From Mycteria americana (lineage: Eukaryota; Chordata; Aves; Ciconiiformes; Ciconiidae), in the NCBI RefSeq assembly GCF_035582795.1, contig NC_134367.1, forward strand, positions 114,600,062 through 114,664,061: 64,000 nucleotides of DNA, in the 5' to 3' direction. The translations under genes and the position numbers were made by a program. This document shows positions 1 to 11,900 of the stretch, in pieces. Position 1 is the stretch's first letter, and each line of letters opens with the position of its first letter. The notes under the pieces are model-generated. The model worked only from the letters and a program-made list of their open reading frames with translations. It searched no databases and was not told where the DNA came from.

Positions 1-650
1 CAGGCCAGGCAGGTCTTGGGGTCACTGAAGAAGGACCCTGCTGTGGCCAGGAGCCGGTCCTTTATCCTGCCTGCTCCTCGCCGCGCTGCAGAAGCCGTCC
101 CCGCTGGGTACGTCCCCTCCCGTGCAGGCAAAGGAGCGGAACTTCTCCTTCCAGCAGCGCTTTCCGGCGGGCAGCGCGCGCCGGGGGCCCGGCAGGGGGA
201 GCGCCACGCGCGCCGTGGCGGCGGGGACACGGTGGCAGCCGGGGCCGGGCGCTGCTGCTCCGCGGCTGTGGGGTCAGGCCGGGCGTGGGGACGGGGCACG
301 GCGGGGTGAGCCGGGCCGGCCCTGCGGGGAGCGTCCCGCCTCCTCGCTTAAACCTCAGCGCTCCCCTGTCATTTTGTCCCTGTGGGTGCAGCACGGTGGT
401 GGTCCTCGGTCACTGCCCGCCTCTGCTCTCCTCTTCTTGCGGCTTTCCTTTTTCACTTTTTTCTCTCCCCCCTTTTTTCCCCCTTTGTCTTTTTTTGTTT
501 TTTTTTTAAGCTGGTTTCTTAGGAAATGGCAGAGGCCACGTGACGGCTCGGTGCCTGTCTCCCCACAATAAAGCTGCTGAGCCGGGCGCTGACATCAGCG
601 GGATTTGAGAGCGGGGGGGAAGAGGCCCGGGATCGCTCGGTCCCTCCGGG
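1..650. other. GC-rich / CpG-island segment at window edge, gene unknown
   Basis: Bases of about 100-330 are very GC-rich with many CpG dinucleotides, unlike the flanking DNA, followed by a T/C-rich tract at about 430-510. This looks like a CpG island and therefore a possible promoter or first exon of a gene that continues outside the window or nearby. An AATAAA occurs at about 567-572 on the plus strand, so the end of an upstream transcript is an alternative. Open frames on both strands here have the Arg/Gly/Pro/Ala-rich composition expected from GC-rich non-coding DNA, and I recognise no protein in them. Confidence 0.45.
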
Positions 651-3600
651 GTGCGCGAAGAGCCAAGGCCAGGAAGGGGGATGAGGGACAGACCTGCCTC
701 CATTTTGTTCCCGGGGAAGGCAGTGTGCGCTCAACCTCTGTATCAGGCACCAGAGATTCCATGAGTTTTGAGGCTGGCTCCGGGGCTGTGGTGGAGAAGG
801 GGTGTGCAGTCACGCGTGGGGGGGGCGGGGAGGGCGTGTGTGTGACCCATCTTTGACCAGGCAAGAAAACAGGGTCCTGCTGAATTCTGCCTGAGGAAGA
901 GGCAAGCTGAGAGCCCCCCTCTCCCCCAAAACCTGCCTCCCATCCTTGTCCGAAGGAACCCTTTTATCCCACGCTCACTGGGGCTTTGCTGGTGGAGGCT
1001 GAGCAAAGGCTCCTGCACCCAGAAGTCGGGGCGCACGTCAGCACTGAGCCCAGCAACGCTCATTGCAGAAGTGGGCTGAGCACCGTTGGGGGTTCTGTGC
1101 TGAGCTGCAGGGGGGAGGGCCACCCTCCAGGTTTGGTGGGTGGCTCAGTGATGCCCCTCCATCACTCACTGCCTGCCCCTGCCTACATTTCCTTGCAGGA
1201 TGGGAGGTGATGGAGCTGATGCACCTGGCTGGAGGGCTGTGTTTCCCTGCAGGGTGGTGGCCCCAGCCCTTTGCGTGGCAGTTGAGACCCCACACACTCA
1301 TTACAAGCCCTGCTGCTGCCCGCCCCCCCCCAGCCCTGCTCTATGAGAGCTGTTGCATATGCGTAGGCGGCAGATCCTGCAAGCGCCCTGGGCTCTGGCA
1401 GGTCTGTCTCAGTAAGCAGACCTTTGCCCCACAGCCGCGATGAGCCTTTGCTTTCTCTTTCCGGCCTTTGTGATGCACAGGGAGGACCTCATGAGCCAAG
1501 GACCACTGGCGACCTCAATGCTGCCAGCATTGCCTCTCACCATGGAGCAAAAGTACTTTTGGCTTTTACGATCTCCAAAGTGAGGGGACACCTGGATTTT
1601 ACCAGGATTGCAAAAAAAACCCCCACCCAACCCATAGGCTGGACCAAGCTGTTGAGCATATTGGAGTGGCCATCACCCTCCCAGACAGCTCTCAGTGGGA
1701 AGGGGCCCAGAGCAGCAGGCACAGCGAAGTGATGCAATCCTTTGGTTTTTCAGTTTTTTTTTGCTTTTGCAACAATGATTTCCTTTATAGTGAGCACTTG
1801 TGCAAAACAGAGCACATACCCAGGCGTTAACACAAGAGCAGTAACAAAGCCCCCAGCCAACGCAAGGATGGCAGCCGGCATCCCGAGCGTGCTACAGGGC
1901 AGGTGGGCTCTGATGGGGCTCCAAAAGCCACACAGTGTCACGATTTGGTGTCCCCAGCATGGGGGGACATGGTGCCCTTCCAGGACACGTTGCCAAGCTG
2001 ACTGTTTTAGGAAGAAAGAGAGAGGCTGATCTTGTTATGCAAAGCTGAAAAAAACCCTATGTCTCTTTGGACAAAGACGTTTAGCTTAATTTTCGATACC
2101 TGGAGTGGTACTGCTGGGACCTTCTTCTTCCCTTGGCACCTTGGTGGAAGGGGAAGGACATCCCAAGGGGCTAGGAGAAACCTGAGGAAACCACCACCAT
2201 GCAGGACTGCGGACGGGCCAGCCCCTGCTCTCCCAGGAGCTGGTGGGATTTTGCAACGTGCTTGCCCAATGGCATGGGCTTTGCCAAGGGTTATCATCTC
2301 CTTTCCTCCAGGCAAGGCACACTGTTGGCTTGTTACCTGTCAGCCTCTGACTCAGGGCAGGTACGATCGGCAGCCAGGCACCGGGGTGCTGCAGGCAGGT
2401 ACTTTATTTAAAGATCAAGCAATCAAGTGGGGGTGATTTTTGAATGGAAGCGCTGGATCCTTCTGCTGATTTCAGCCAAGGCTGGAGTAACCTTTTAGCC
2501 GAGGTACATGGGCTTATAAAGCCATAGCTTAGACACTCAAGTTCACCTTTGCTGGAGCAGCTAAATTACATTTACACCATCTACTGCTCATACTGAGGCC
2601 TGAATTACCAGTCTCCATCTCCCATCTCCATCTTCTCCCCAGTGTAATGGACAAAAACGGCTTGCAGGAAACCCTTGCCTGCATGTGGACTTGAAAAGGT
2701 TTCTAGCAGCTCTGCTCCTGCTACACCTGAGCTGCGCTACCTGGGCTGCGGTCCTGCTGAGCTTGCACAGGTCTGAGCCATGTCTGTCATCTGAACCCCT
2801 TCACCTTTTTATTCTTCATGTAGTTCTGTAGAAAGTAATTTCTCTCCCCAGCAACCGGCCAAGCTATAGGAAGCATTCCTCATGTTGTCTCTCCCTGCTT
2901 GCCTTGCCTTTTCGGAAGGTCTGGGTGATTTGGGAGAAACCTTAACCGAAACGATTTGAAACAGTCACAAGAGGAAACATCTTCCCACGCTTTTCATCCC
3001 CTCCAACTGCAGAAGGGCAAACAATCTTGGAGGTGGTGAAGTTTGGCCCACTAACTCCATGATGTAGACAAGCCTGAAGCATTGTAGCTCTGAAGGTTAA
3101 GTTACTGCCAGTGCTGGAGTGCAAGAGTACTCTTCCAGTGAGGCCAGTGTAATACCTCAGGGCTTGCTGCAAGGGTCCTAAAAGTGGCCAAAGCCCCTTA
3201 GATCAGCTGAAGCTGTGGGACCACACCTAACCAAGGCCCAAAGTGCCACCTCAGACCTCTCATCCCTCAAAGTCCCGGAACTAAGGCACTTCATACCCAA
3301 GTCCCTGATCCAAGGGCTTTCATGTTGTGGGAAGTGCCCTTCTGCCTTCCAGGTCTGACATCCTTCCCCCTTTGCAGGGTCTCCTGCTCCATTTTCTAAC
3401 CAAAGAAGGAAATCCCAGGCAAAAGTCCACCACGGCGTCACCTGGGCTGGATATCTCTTCGAAGATGCCCACAGTCTGGAGGCGCTCGTTATCAGCTGGA
3501 TCTTGGCTGGGAGTTCCCTTTGTTTGTCAGGCTGCACCACTCCCGCTGCGTCACTCCAGTTTCCTTATTTCAGCCTGGACTTTGGACACAGACCACTACT

Positions 3601-4514
3601 GCAGACACCTAGGCAAGGAGGAGCTGTTTATGGGGACGATTACCCAACTTGGGAGAGCTCAGAGCTGACTGAAACACAGGCTAAAAGCACCCACAGAAAC
3701 CAGGCCGGTGTGCTTCTCTCCAAATCAGAAAGCTTCGCTCTGGTGGATCTCTGCATGGGAGAAGCTTGTGCTCCCAACCCTGTGACCCGCGTGGGTGCCA
3801 AGTTAGAGCAAGCAGTCAATGCCTGCCTTTAATTAAAGTTTTAACCATGCAGCATGGCCAGAGAGGGCTCACGCCGAGTTAGGTAATGGACCATTATTTC
3901 CCTGGCCCCGCAGATAAACCAGCGCAGCGCGCTGCTCTGCCGAGGAGCTGCGGGGACAGTACAGCTTTCTGTCCCTGCACATCTGGCGGCAGCTTGCAGA
4001 GGAAGGGGCAGCCTGTAACAGCGTGGGCTTCATCAGGCCGGCCAGAGAAAGCTCCCTCAGTTCTTACGAGGAACACAGCACAAAATAACTGACATGTGCT
4101 GGGTTTCTCCTGCTCAGACTGCAAATACCAGATGTTTCCCAGGAGGTTCCCCAGCCCATGGAAATGGGGTCCAAAGCCTAAAGGAAGAGTCCAGGTGCTG
4201 CTAGGGAGCTAGAGCCTGCAGCAGGCTGGCAGTTGCTCAGCTGTGAGAGGGGTGCAGGGCCAAGGAAGGCAGCACCCTTTGCAGACAGATGAACCTGCTT
4301 TCCCCCCCCAACTCCCTCCGCCTCCACCAGCTCTTCCTTCCAGCCTGTTTCCCCCCATCCTTTCTCCCCCATGAGCAGCACAGGTCGGTAGCTGCAGAAG
4401 GCGTACCAGCTCCCTGAGCAGCTGGCTTACACAGGGCACCGGCGTGCTCAGCCAGCAGCACCAGCCCCGCTGCAGGAGGACTAATCCAGAGGCTGGAGAG
4501 GAATCAGTCACTGA
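651..4514. other. Intergenic stretch downstream of DSTN
   Basis: No exon, RNA gene or clear repeat is recognised. Short open frames have no recognisable motifs. In human the gene beyond the DSTN 3' end is RRBP1 in convergent orientation. I looked for its coiled-coil exons and did not see any, so either that gene lies outside the window or the synteny differs. Confidence 0.5.
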
Positions 4515-4534
4515 CCCAGGGGAGGGAAACCCCA

Positions 4535-4540
4535 TTTATT
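4535..4540 (-). terminator. DSTN: Candidate distal poly(A) signal of DSTN
   Basis: AATAAA on the minus strand, about 1.3 kb past the stop codon. It is a candidate for the main cleavage site, with the proximal hexamers at 5715-5720 and 5664-5673 as alternatives. Confidence 0.4.
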
Positions 4541-5124
4541 TAGGCTATTTGAATTTGGCACGCACAGAACATATCACAGTAACGCACTGGAGGCTAAGGG
4601 TTTTTTTGTTGGTTTTTTTTTTTTTTTTTCCTCTACAGACATACAGGAAAACTCTATGCAACTCCCATGTACACATTACACAAAGGAAACAGCTTTAATC
4701 AACCACTGGTGAAACATGGAAGCTTTTAAGATCTCTGTGGCTGGCACAGGAATGTTCTCTACCCCCCATACAAAAGGCATTTCAGGTCAAACTTTCTAGT
4801 AGGTGACATTTCCATGCATTTCTACAGAATTAAAGAAGCTAACAGACAAAAAGCCCAGATCAAGCCGTATTAGTCAGGCTGATTGGTTCTACCAAGTTAA
4901 ATCAATAGTAATTATGGACAAATGGACCAAGTGACCAAAGACTGGGGCTGAGAATACCACTTTTTAAGATGTGGTTCCTTCTCATTGTACTACCCATAAC
5001 TGGAGAACTCTGCTATAAGCATCTGCATTTGTAAAAGCCTCAGAGCATCTGCTCTGCTACTAAGTATGTATTAGTGAAACTAAGGTAGTTCTAAATTAAA
5101 CTATGTCAACAGAAAAGCAATTTT

Positions 5125-5170
5125 TATAGAATCACTCAGGCTGGAAGAGACTTCAAGACACTTCATAACA
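5125..5170. repeat. Possible CR1-related fragment in the DSTN 3' UTR
   Basis: A short stretch beginning with 'atagaatcactcaggctgga' resembles the common avian CR1-tail motif (in the form 'atagaatcac...ggttggaagggacttcaagatc'). It is short and diverged, so the call is tentative. Confidence 0.35.
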
Positions 5171-5831
5171 AGAAAATTGAACCTGCAGAACAAGTGAACC
5201 TTTAAATACTATTACTGCACAGTGAGTTTAGAAGAGAGTGGATTAGGAATATTTCTCCAGAAAAATGTGTCTATTTTATCTCTAAGTTCAGAATTAGCCT
5301 TTATTAGTACTGCTCTGCAACTGCAAGCACTAAGAATTTAACCCAGTTTTGGTGCCAACAGGTTGCTTTAGTCTAACTTTAACTATGGGTTTTAAGTTTT
5401 GTATTAAACTGTTACAGGGGAAAAGTTTTTGAGTTTGGCAATTTGGCCAGTAGCCTCAAAAAGGCTGACTGAATTTTGCTTGTTACAATTTAGAAAAGTA
5501 AGAACCAGAACCAGATTGTTCTCACCTCCCCCTCCCTTTCATCCCATGACACACTGCTGCATTGGACCACAATTTTTGGAGACCTTTAGTGTTAATCCAT
5601 CAGGGACAGTATTGGGCTGGAAAACCAATGCAAATATTAATACACCAAGATAAATCCTTAGATTTTATTTATTTAGGGTCATTTGTACATACAAGCTACA
5701 TCTCCAAAATCTACTTTATTCTACAAGACAGCTTCCCTACAGTTAGTGAAACCCTTGCCTAGAATGGTTGCTTTACATAACTGATATATTAAAACATGGA
5801 ATGCTTGTAGAGTTGTGGCACTGTATGACAT

Positions 5832-5941
5832 CTACACGGGACTTCCTTCAAAAGCTACGACTAGGGAGCCTCCTAGCTTCTCAGCAATGCAAGCTCGGTT
5901 GAGGTCCTCTGGCCCATTTGCTTGGCATTCATGCTTTATGC
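5832..5941 (-). CDS. DSTN: DSTN coding exon 4 (C-terminus)
   Basis: This exon encodes from the split Gly codon through '[20 protein letters not shown]' to '...VVAFEGSPV' and a TAG stop at 5832-5834. The acceptor is a T-rich tract ending in AG at 5942-5943. The C-terminal ADF-H strand/helix is complete. Compared with the chicken and human proteins I know, the only notable change is Val for Ile in '[10 protein letters not shown]'. Confidence 0.95.
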
Positions 5942-8900
5942 CTAAAAAAAGAGGCAAAACACTCAATAATGCACTATTTCAACATGCTAGTAATCAATCA
6001 AAGAAACATACTTGGTAGTAATATTAGAAGAGGCAACTGTTCACTCACGCAGGTAAGTCCTGCCTTCACTTAGGAATTTGGATGTTTTTCCCCTGATATG
6101 TCACAGGAGACATCTGGCTACACACCAAATATCAACATAGAAATACCAGGGAGAAAATTTTCACTAGATCAGTGCTCAGACTGTTAACCTTTTCATTGCA
6201 GGCTATCTTGCAAGTGAATCTCTCATTTCTAGTGCTACTCTGGATATGGCAGCTGAGGATGCTACACGCAAGCACGCTAAGATGGCTGACTCAGCTCCCG
6301 CTGGCTCTGGAGACGTGGGTGAAAGAATCAGTGGTAAGTTGAAATGCAGAGATGAGAAAGACTTTGCTGGTCTAAGGAATTAAGAGTGGTTTGTTTTTTT
6401 GGAGGGCGGGGAGTCCAACCCAAGCCTGTCTTATGTGGAGAAAAGCAGAAAAATCACAGGATTTCTTTTTTTCTTTTTTTTTCAGCTTCCACATTTGCAG
6501 CACACAGTAGTCTCCCTGGCTGATTCCAGTCCTGGCGGGTTGTCCTGTGAAGGCTGGTACTGCTGCACAGTGATCCTGTCAGTCTTGCGCACTGCAAGAC
6601 TGTGGCCCAGGACAGCACGAGGAACTGAAGGGGGGGCAGTGCTATCTGGCTGCAAGCCATCGTAATGATCAAATTAGCACGAAATTTCTCAACGCTGCAG
6701 CACGGCGTTTACTCCTTGGTTAATGGTGCCTGACAGGCTGAACAGAACTTAGCTTCTCCACTTGGAGATGCGATGCCTTTTGCAATGAGTAAATCACAAC
6801 CACATCTCTAAATCAAGTGAATTGCTAATTACTACTACTACAGCACAATAAGTTTATGTGATTGTGTATTTCAATAGACACAAGGCTGAAAGTCCTCTGC
6901 CACAGAGGCAGCTCTGCACAAAATCCAGCTCAGTGTTATGAATGTAATGATTTCTAGCCTTTATGGTGCAGATGTGCTGCTCTGTACAGTACAGCTACGG
7001 TGTCACACACTGCAAAGCCTGCTCTTGTCCTGAGCACAGTTCTAGAGCCTCTAAAATTCAGAGTCAGACAGCATAAGTTTTAGCCAGAGCTCATTTTAGC
7101 TCTGTCACAGGGCATTTCACCTGTGAAGTTCTCACCTCTCACTAGTATCTCAAAAAAAAAAAAAAAAAGCCAATTAGCCAACGGTTAAGCCTTGCTGTGT
7201 AAGCATTCTAGGGGCATGGCACAGCTAGGAGTGTTAGCTGTATTACATACCTTGAAACTTCTTTTTGATTGCATCCTTGGAGCTTGCGTAGATCATCTTA
7301 CTTTTGAGAGGTGCTTGTTCTGGTGCCCTAATGGGATACACCAAAAAAGTGCAATTAGTGACATTTATTATCCAGCATAGACAGAAGCAGTGTCCTACCA
7401 ATTACAAACAAGTGAAACATCTCATGGCTCAGAATACAGGCATCAGGCTGTCCAGCTCACTTTAAGCCTGCCATCTTGCCAGCCTGGACAATACAAATGC
7501 TCAGAGACCTCACCCACAGTGCTTGGACTGCATGTTAGGAATGAGTTGGGAAGATGGCTTACCACAAGAAAAACATCAGCTCTTCTTTTTTGGATTCCTT
7601 GGTCTCGAAGCTTGCATCATACAAGGCATAACGGCAATCCTTCTCAGGAAGCATCTGCACAAAGTGCTTGAAAGGGTCGGTAACTGTCACACCGACATCT
7701 CCCACCAGAATTTCTTTGCCTTCTTCCACAATAATGCACTTTTTGTCTGGACTGAGGCAGAAGATGACAGCCTTCTTCCTCTTCTTAATTTCCTCAGGCG
7801 TAGAGCACTTCCGCACTTTCATGTCATAGAAGATACGGCATACCTCATCGGCAACTTGTACTCCAGATGCCTGCAAAGACAAGAGCAAAGACCTTTAGGG
7901 CTACCACCACAAATTTTCAGAACTACATTATCACACTGCCTTAAATCCGAGGCTAGAAGACAACCTATACTGGCAATAGTCACCAGTGGCCTGAGAGTCT
8001 TGTCAGAAAAGGCTGCAAGCCCTCTTTTTCCAAGCCAAGTAAAGAATCTGGAGTCTCAATGCTGCCCACAGCCAGCTGCCAAACCAAAACTATTCCAAAG
8101 AAGACACAATCCTACTTATATTAGAACATTGTTTTGGGGTAGTTTTACACGCATGTCCACCCTTGTCCTCCGAGATTCATTTGTGGCAGATCCTTTGGCA
8201 TTAGAGCAGCTTAATTTTGTTACCCATTTCAGGCTGGCTAGACAATCAAGTCCACAAGGATCTTCTGTTCAAAGTTTCCTAGCCATTTCTAGCATGCTTG
8301 CTAGCAGCTTTAGAACAGAGGTAAAACATGGCCGAATTCCATGCTTGTCACATGGATTTGGTTTAGAGATCAAGAGAGATGTAGTGGGGTAGTTGTACAG
8401 TTTTTAGCTGAACAAGCCAACTTTCAGAAGCTGCTCCAAAGTCAGTGTTTTAAAGGGAGAACTTGCAAGTCTAACAGTTAAAGTGTCTACTTCCCAGCAG
8501 TTCCTCCATCAGTTTTTAAAGCAAGCTGCCTTTTCAACTCCCCCCCCCCCCCCCCCCCAAAGTCTGATGGGAAATTCTAGTTACTTAGTGGTATCCTCCT
8601 GTGCTAGCTGTAATAGGAGGTGCAGATGCAGCATTACCAATCTAACGTTAAAGGCAGCAGCACAGAATAAAGAGGACAAGACCTAGCAAGAATGACAAGA
8701 GGCTGAACTGCATTTTCCATCTGCTGCTTTTTTGGGAACAAGACCAAAAAAAAAAAAAAAAAAAAAAAAAAGGAGAGGTGGCAGGGTAGAAGCATTTGTA
8801 TCTGAGTTTTGTTCTCAGAGTGCAGCAAAGTTGGAGAGCTTAAAAGCAGCTGTGCAATAGCAAATACAGGGAGCTATACTGGCCAGTGGACACTGCTGGA

Positions 8901-11900
8901 AGGACATCATGGCCAGAGCAGTAAAAACCAAATTGCAGCCTGCCTAACACTCATCTATCTGTTCAAAATGCTGCATGCAGTGTAAGCAGTGAGATTCCTT
9001 TCTAATACTGCTTCTTCCCCCACTGGTTTTTGGTCTTCCAAATTCAAATGACATTATCCTCAGATATGCCAATTCATATCTCAGAACGAAAATCGCCCTC
9101 CTCCCTCTGTGTAAACTGCCACACGTCACTGTTACAAGCACAGTCAGCAGTACTAAACAGTCAGGTAAAGCATCATGTGAGATACATCAACTGAAAAAGA
9201 CTAAAGGTTGTTCCTCATTTTGTTTTTCCTTAAGCTCAGCCCCAAAACATGTGCTTAATGGATTCATTTTGTGGGGGACATTGTACCTTGTCAGAGTGGA
9301 AATGTTCTAAAGAAACAGCAGAGTTCAGCTGCAAAACCAGGAAAATCAGTGGCGACGGGGAACTGCTTAGTGCTAACTTTCAAACAAGCTGTCCTCAAGA
9401 GATGGTTATTGACTGGACAACTACTTAATGTGGTTTGGTTTTTTTTTTTCTAAAGTCTTGACCAATGCCTACCACGCAGGACCTCAGATGAGCCCAGGTT
9501 CTCCTTTTTCTACCAACATCTCTTTCTATAACTTGACATCAGCTAACCTAGTGAAGAGAGGTGGCACAGCTGGCAGGATCTATTACCACGCAGTATGGCA
9601 TCTAGATCTCCCAAGTGCTGGTCATGCAAAATCAGGGCAATCTCATACAGCAGTGAATCTGAGACAGAAGCTTTTCCCTAGCATGGAGAACAGTGCTCTT
9701 TAAGGGTTTACTCAAATACAAGGGGACCTCCCTCAAAATTTACAATGCATGGCTTGTGTATTAGGGGTAATCTATCCAGAATCCCTTGCACTTACTTAGG
9801 GTTAGGAGAACAGGGAGTAAATCACCATCCCTCAGCTGTCTGGCAGGCAGCCACCCTTCAGTGTATCTTCAGTAAGGCAAGGAAAGTAAGCAGAGAAAGC
9901 CTATTCCAGGATAAATTCAAGCAACAGTGCAAACATCAACTCGCAGTGACTCATTCGTATGTCACCTCCTACATACGGAGATACTGCACTTTGTCAGAGC
10001 GTGATTAAGAACTAATGAGGAATAAAGGTCTTTCTCCTCCCATCCCTGTGGTTGGTGTAGGCAAGAGCTCTCTGGGAAGACTCTAAATAACACAAGGTTG
10101 CCCTAATAAAGCAAACAGCGCAGTGGCTAGAACTACTCAATCATTCACTAAGGACAAATCCACAGTGAACTCAAGACAACCTTTTTGCCCTGTGAGGTTT
10201 GTCTTCTAACTAATGGCACCTCAGTAGCTGACAACAGGTGTTAAGACTCAGTTTTTAGTCACAAAAACTCAACATTCTAAGCAGAAAATGCTTAGAAAGC
10301 CTGAATTAGCATGGGAATGAGTCTAGTAATTGCATAAAAACAGTTCATGTCACCTAGCTCTACCTTTGTCAGTTCTTGATCTTTGCTCCAAGACCACAAC
10401 AACTAATTCCCCTGCACCAATTCCTGTTCCCAAGAAGTTAGCTTTGACAAGAAGAGATTAATGCTCAGAGAGCATTAGCAGCAGCAGCAGCAACGGAGCT
10501 GCAGGTTGACGCAAACTGTGCAGTCAAGAGCATATGCTTGTGCTACTGCACAGCCAGAAACATGTCTCCAAGTTGGGAGACAAGTTGTTTCCTTATAAAG
10601 AAACTGAGCACTGCTGGCAAGTCAGTTCAGATTCCAAAAATGTTGAGAGCATTCAGTCTGGAAACTCAAAGTCCACTGTTAATCTGCAGCTGATAACTGG
10701 GACTGACCAGAAGCTGAAGGGACAACCGTAAGAACTGGGTTTTTTTAACTTTCCAAAGCAAAAGGCTCTTAGTAGCTGGTGCTACTCCTTTTCACAGCTG
10801 CTGTACAACCCCTGGATTCATCATGCAGGCTGACATTAGCAGCCATTATATTGCAAGAGACAATGCAGATTTGTTCCATCTGAGAAAACCCTATAGCTGT
10901 GTGTCACAGCATGGGTTGAAATGAACCCATATACTCCTGGTGCAACTAATTGCTTCCAAAAAGAGGATCTACTTTTGTAACTGTAGGACTCCCTCTTCAA
11001 TCCTGGGCCTGTACCAGCCATGACTGGCTTCGTAAATATACTTAAAAAGGAAAAAAAACCCCAAACCCTAGGCAGCTTTTGTTGTAAGTTGGTTGCAACC
11101 ATTCTGTGTAGGGCAGCAACAGAATGACTGTTAAGAGCACTGGAACAAGGAGAAACGCCACACTTGTAAATACATGTCCTCAATCGACATTTTAACTGTG
11201 TCTCTGCTGATTTGTCCACAATAATAGCTGGTAGGAAGCCTCCACCCCACCAGTAATGACAGGATACAAGTGTTTATTTGTTAGTCTGGATTTTCTCTCT
11301 TTGGCCCAATATCATTCTGCTCAGAGGATTCAATACAGCACATTCATTATTATTTTGTGCATTCTGGCTTGAACGCTGCAGGGCTACAACAGCTAGCCTG
11401 GTTCTGTTCCTTTTTCAGTATGAAAGCAGGTATCCAACTCTGGACTGGTACACGGGTGGCTGTTCATTGAGCAGTACATGTTGCAGGTACTTGTGGGATA
11501 CACACAACCATTAGCTGGTGACATTTTGTTGTAAGGGACAGATAAACCCTGTAACACAGGCAACACCAACTTAAAACCATTCTCAGGACACAACTGCAGA
11601 GAAAAGACTACATTCAAGTAGCCAGCCTGTTTCCATAGATGTCGAGGACCTTAACCACAGGGCCTGTTAACCTCACTGAAACAAGGCAGCAGCAAGGAGG
11701 CAAGCCACCTAATTATCAGATGGTAAACTGACACCAGTACAGCATATTCAGGGACACATTAAGGCAAGAATGGACAGAGTAAGTTTCTCTGAGGGAATCA
11801 GCAAAAATTAGTTCTCCCCTAGTATCTCCATGCAACTATTGCAAAGGCAGCGTGTCTTGCAGGCAGCGTTGCCTTGTACATTATTCCAGAGCACTTATAC

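Larger units (their letters stand above)
4515..5831 (-). other. DSTN: DSTN 3' untranslated region (extent inferred)
   Basis: This is the sequence 3' of the DSTN stop codon on the minus strand. Candidate poly(A) signals, read as TTTATT on the plus strand, lie at 5715-5720, 5664-5673 and 4535-4540. The last would give a 3' UTR of about 1.3 kb, similar in scale to the long destrin 3' UTRs of other vertebrates, and the proximal ones would give about 120-170 nt. The 17-base T tract at 4613-4629 would be an A run in the transcript. The exact end is not determined by sequence alone. Confidence 0.5.

Noticed and set aside
7523-8392. 289-codon plus-strand frame
   Set aside because: Antisense shadow of DSTN exon 2 and adjacent intron; the minus-strand frame is the real destrin exon.
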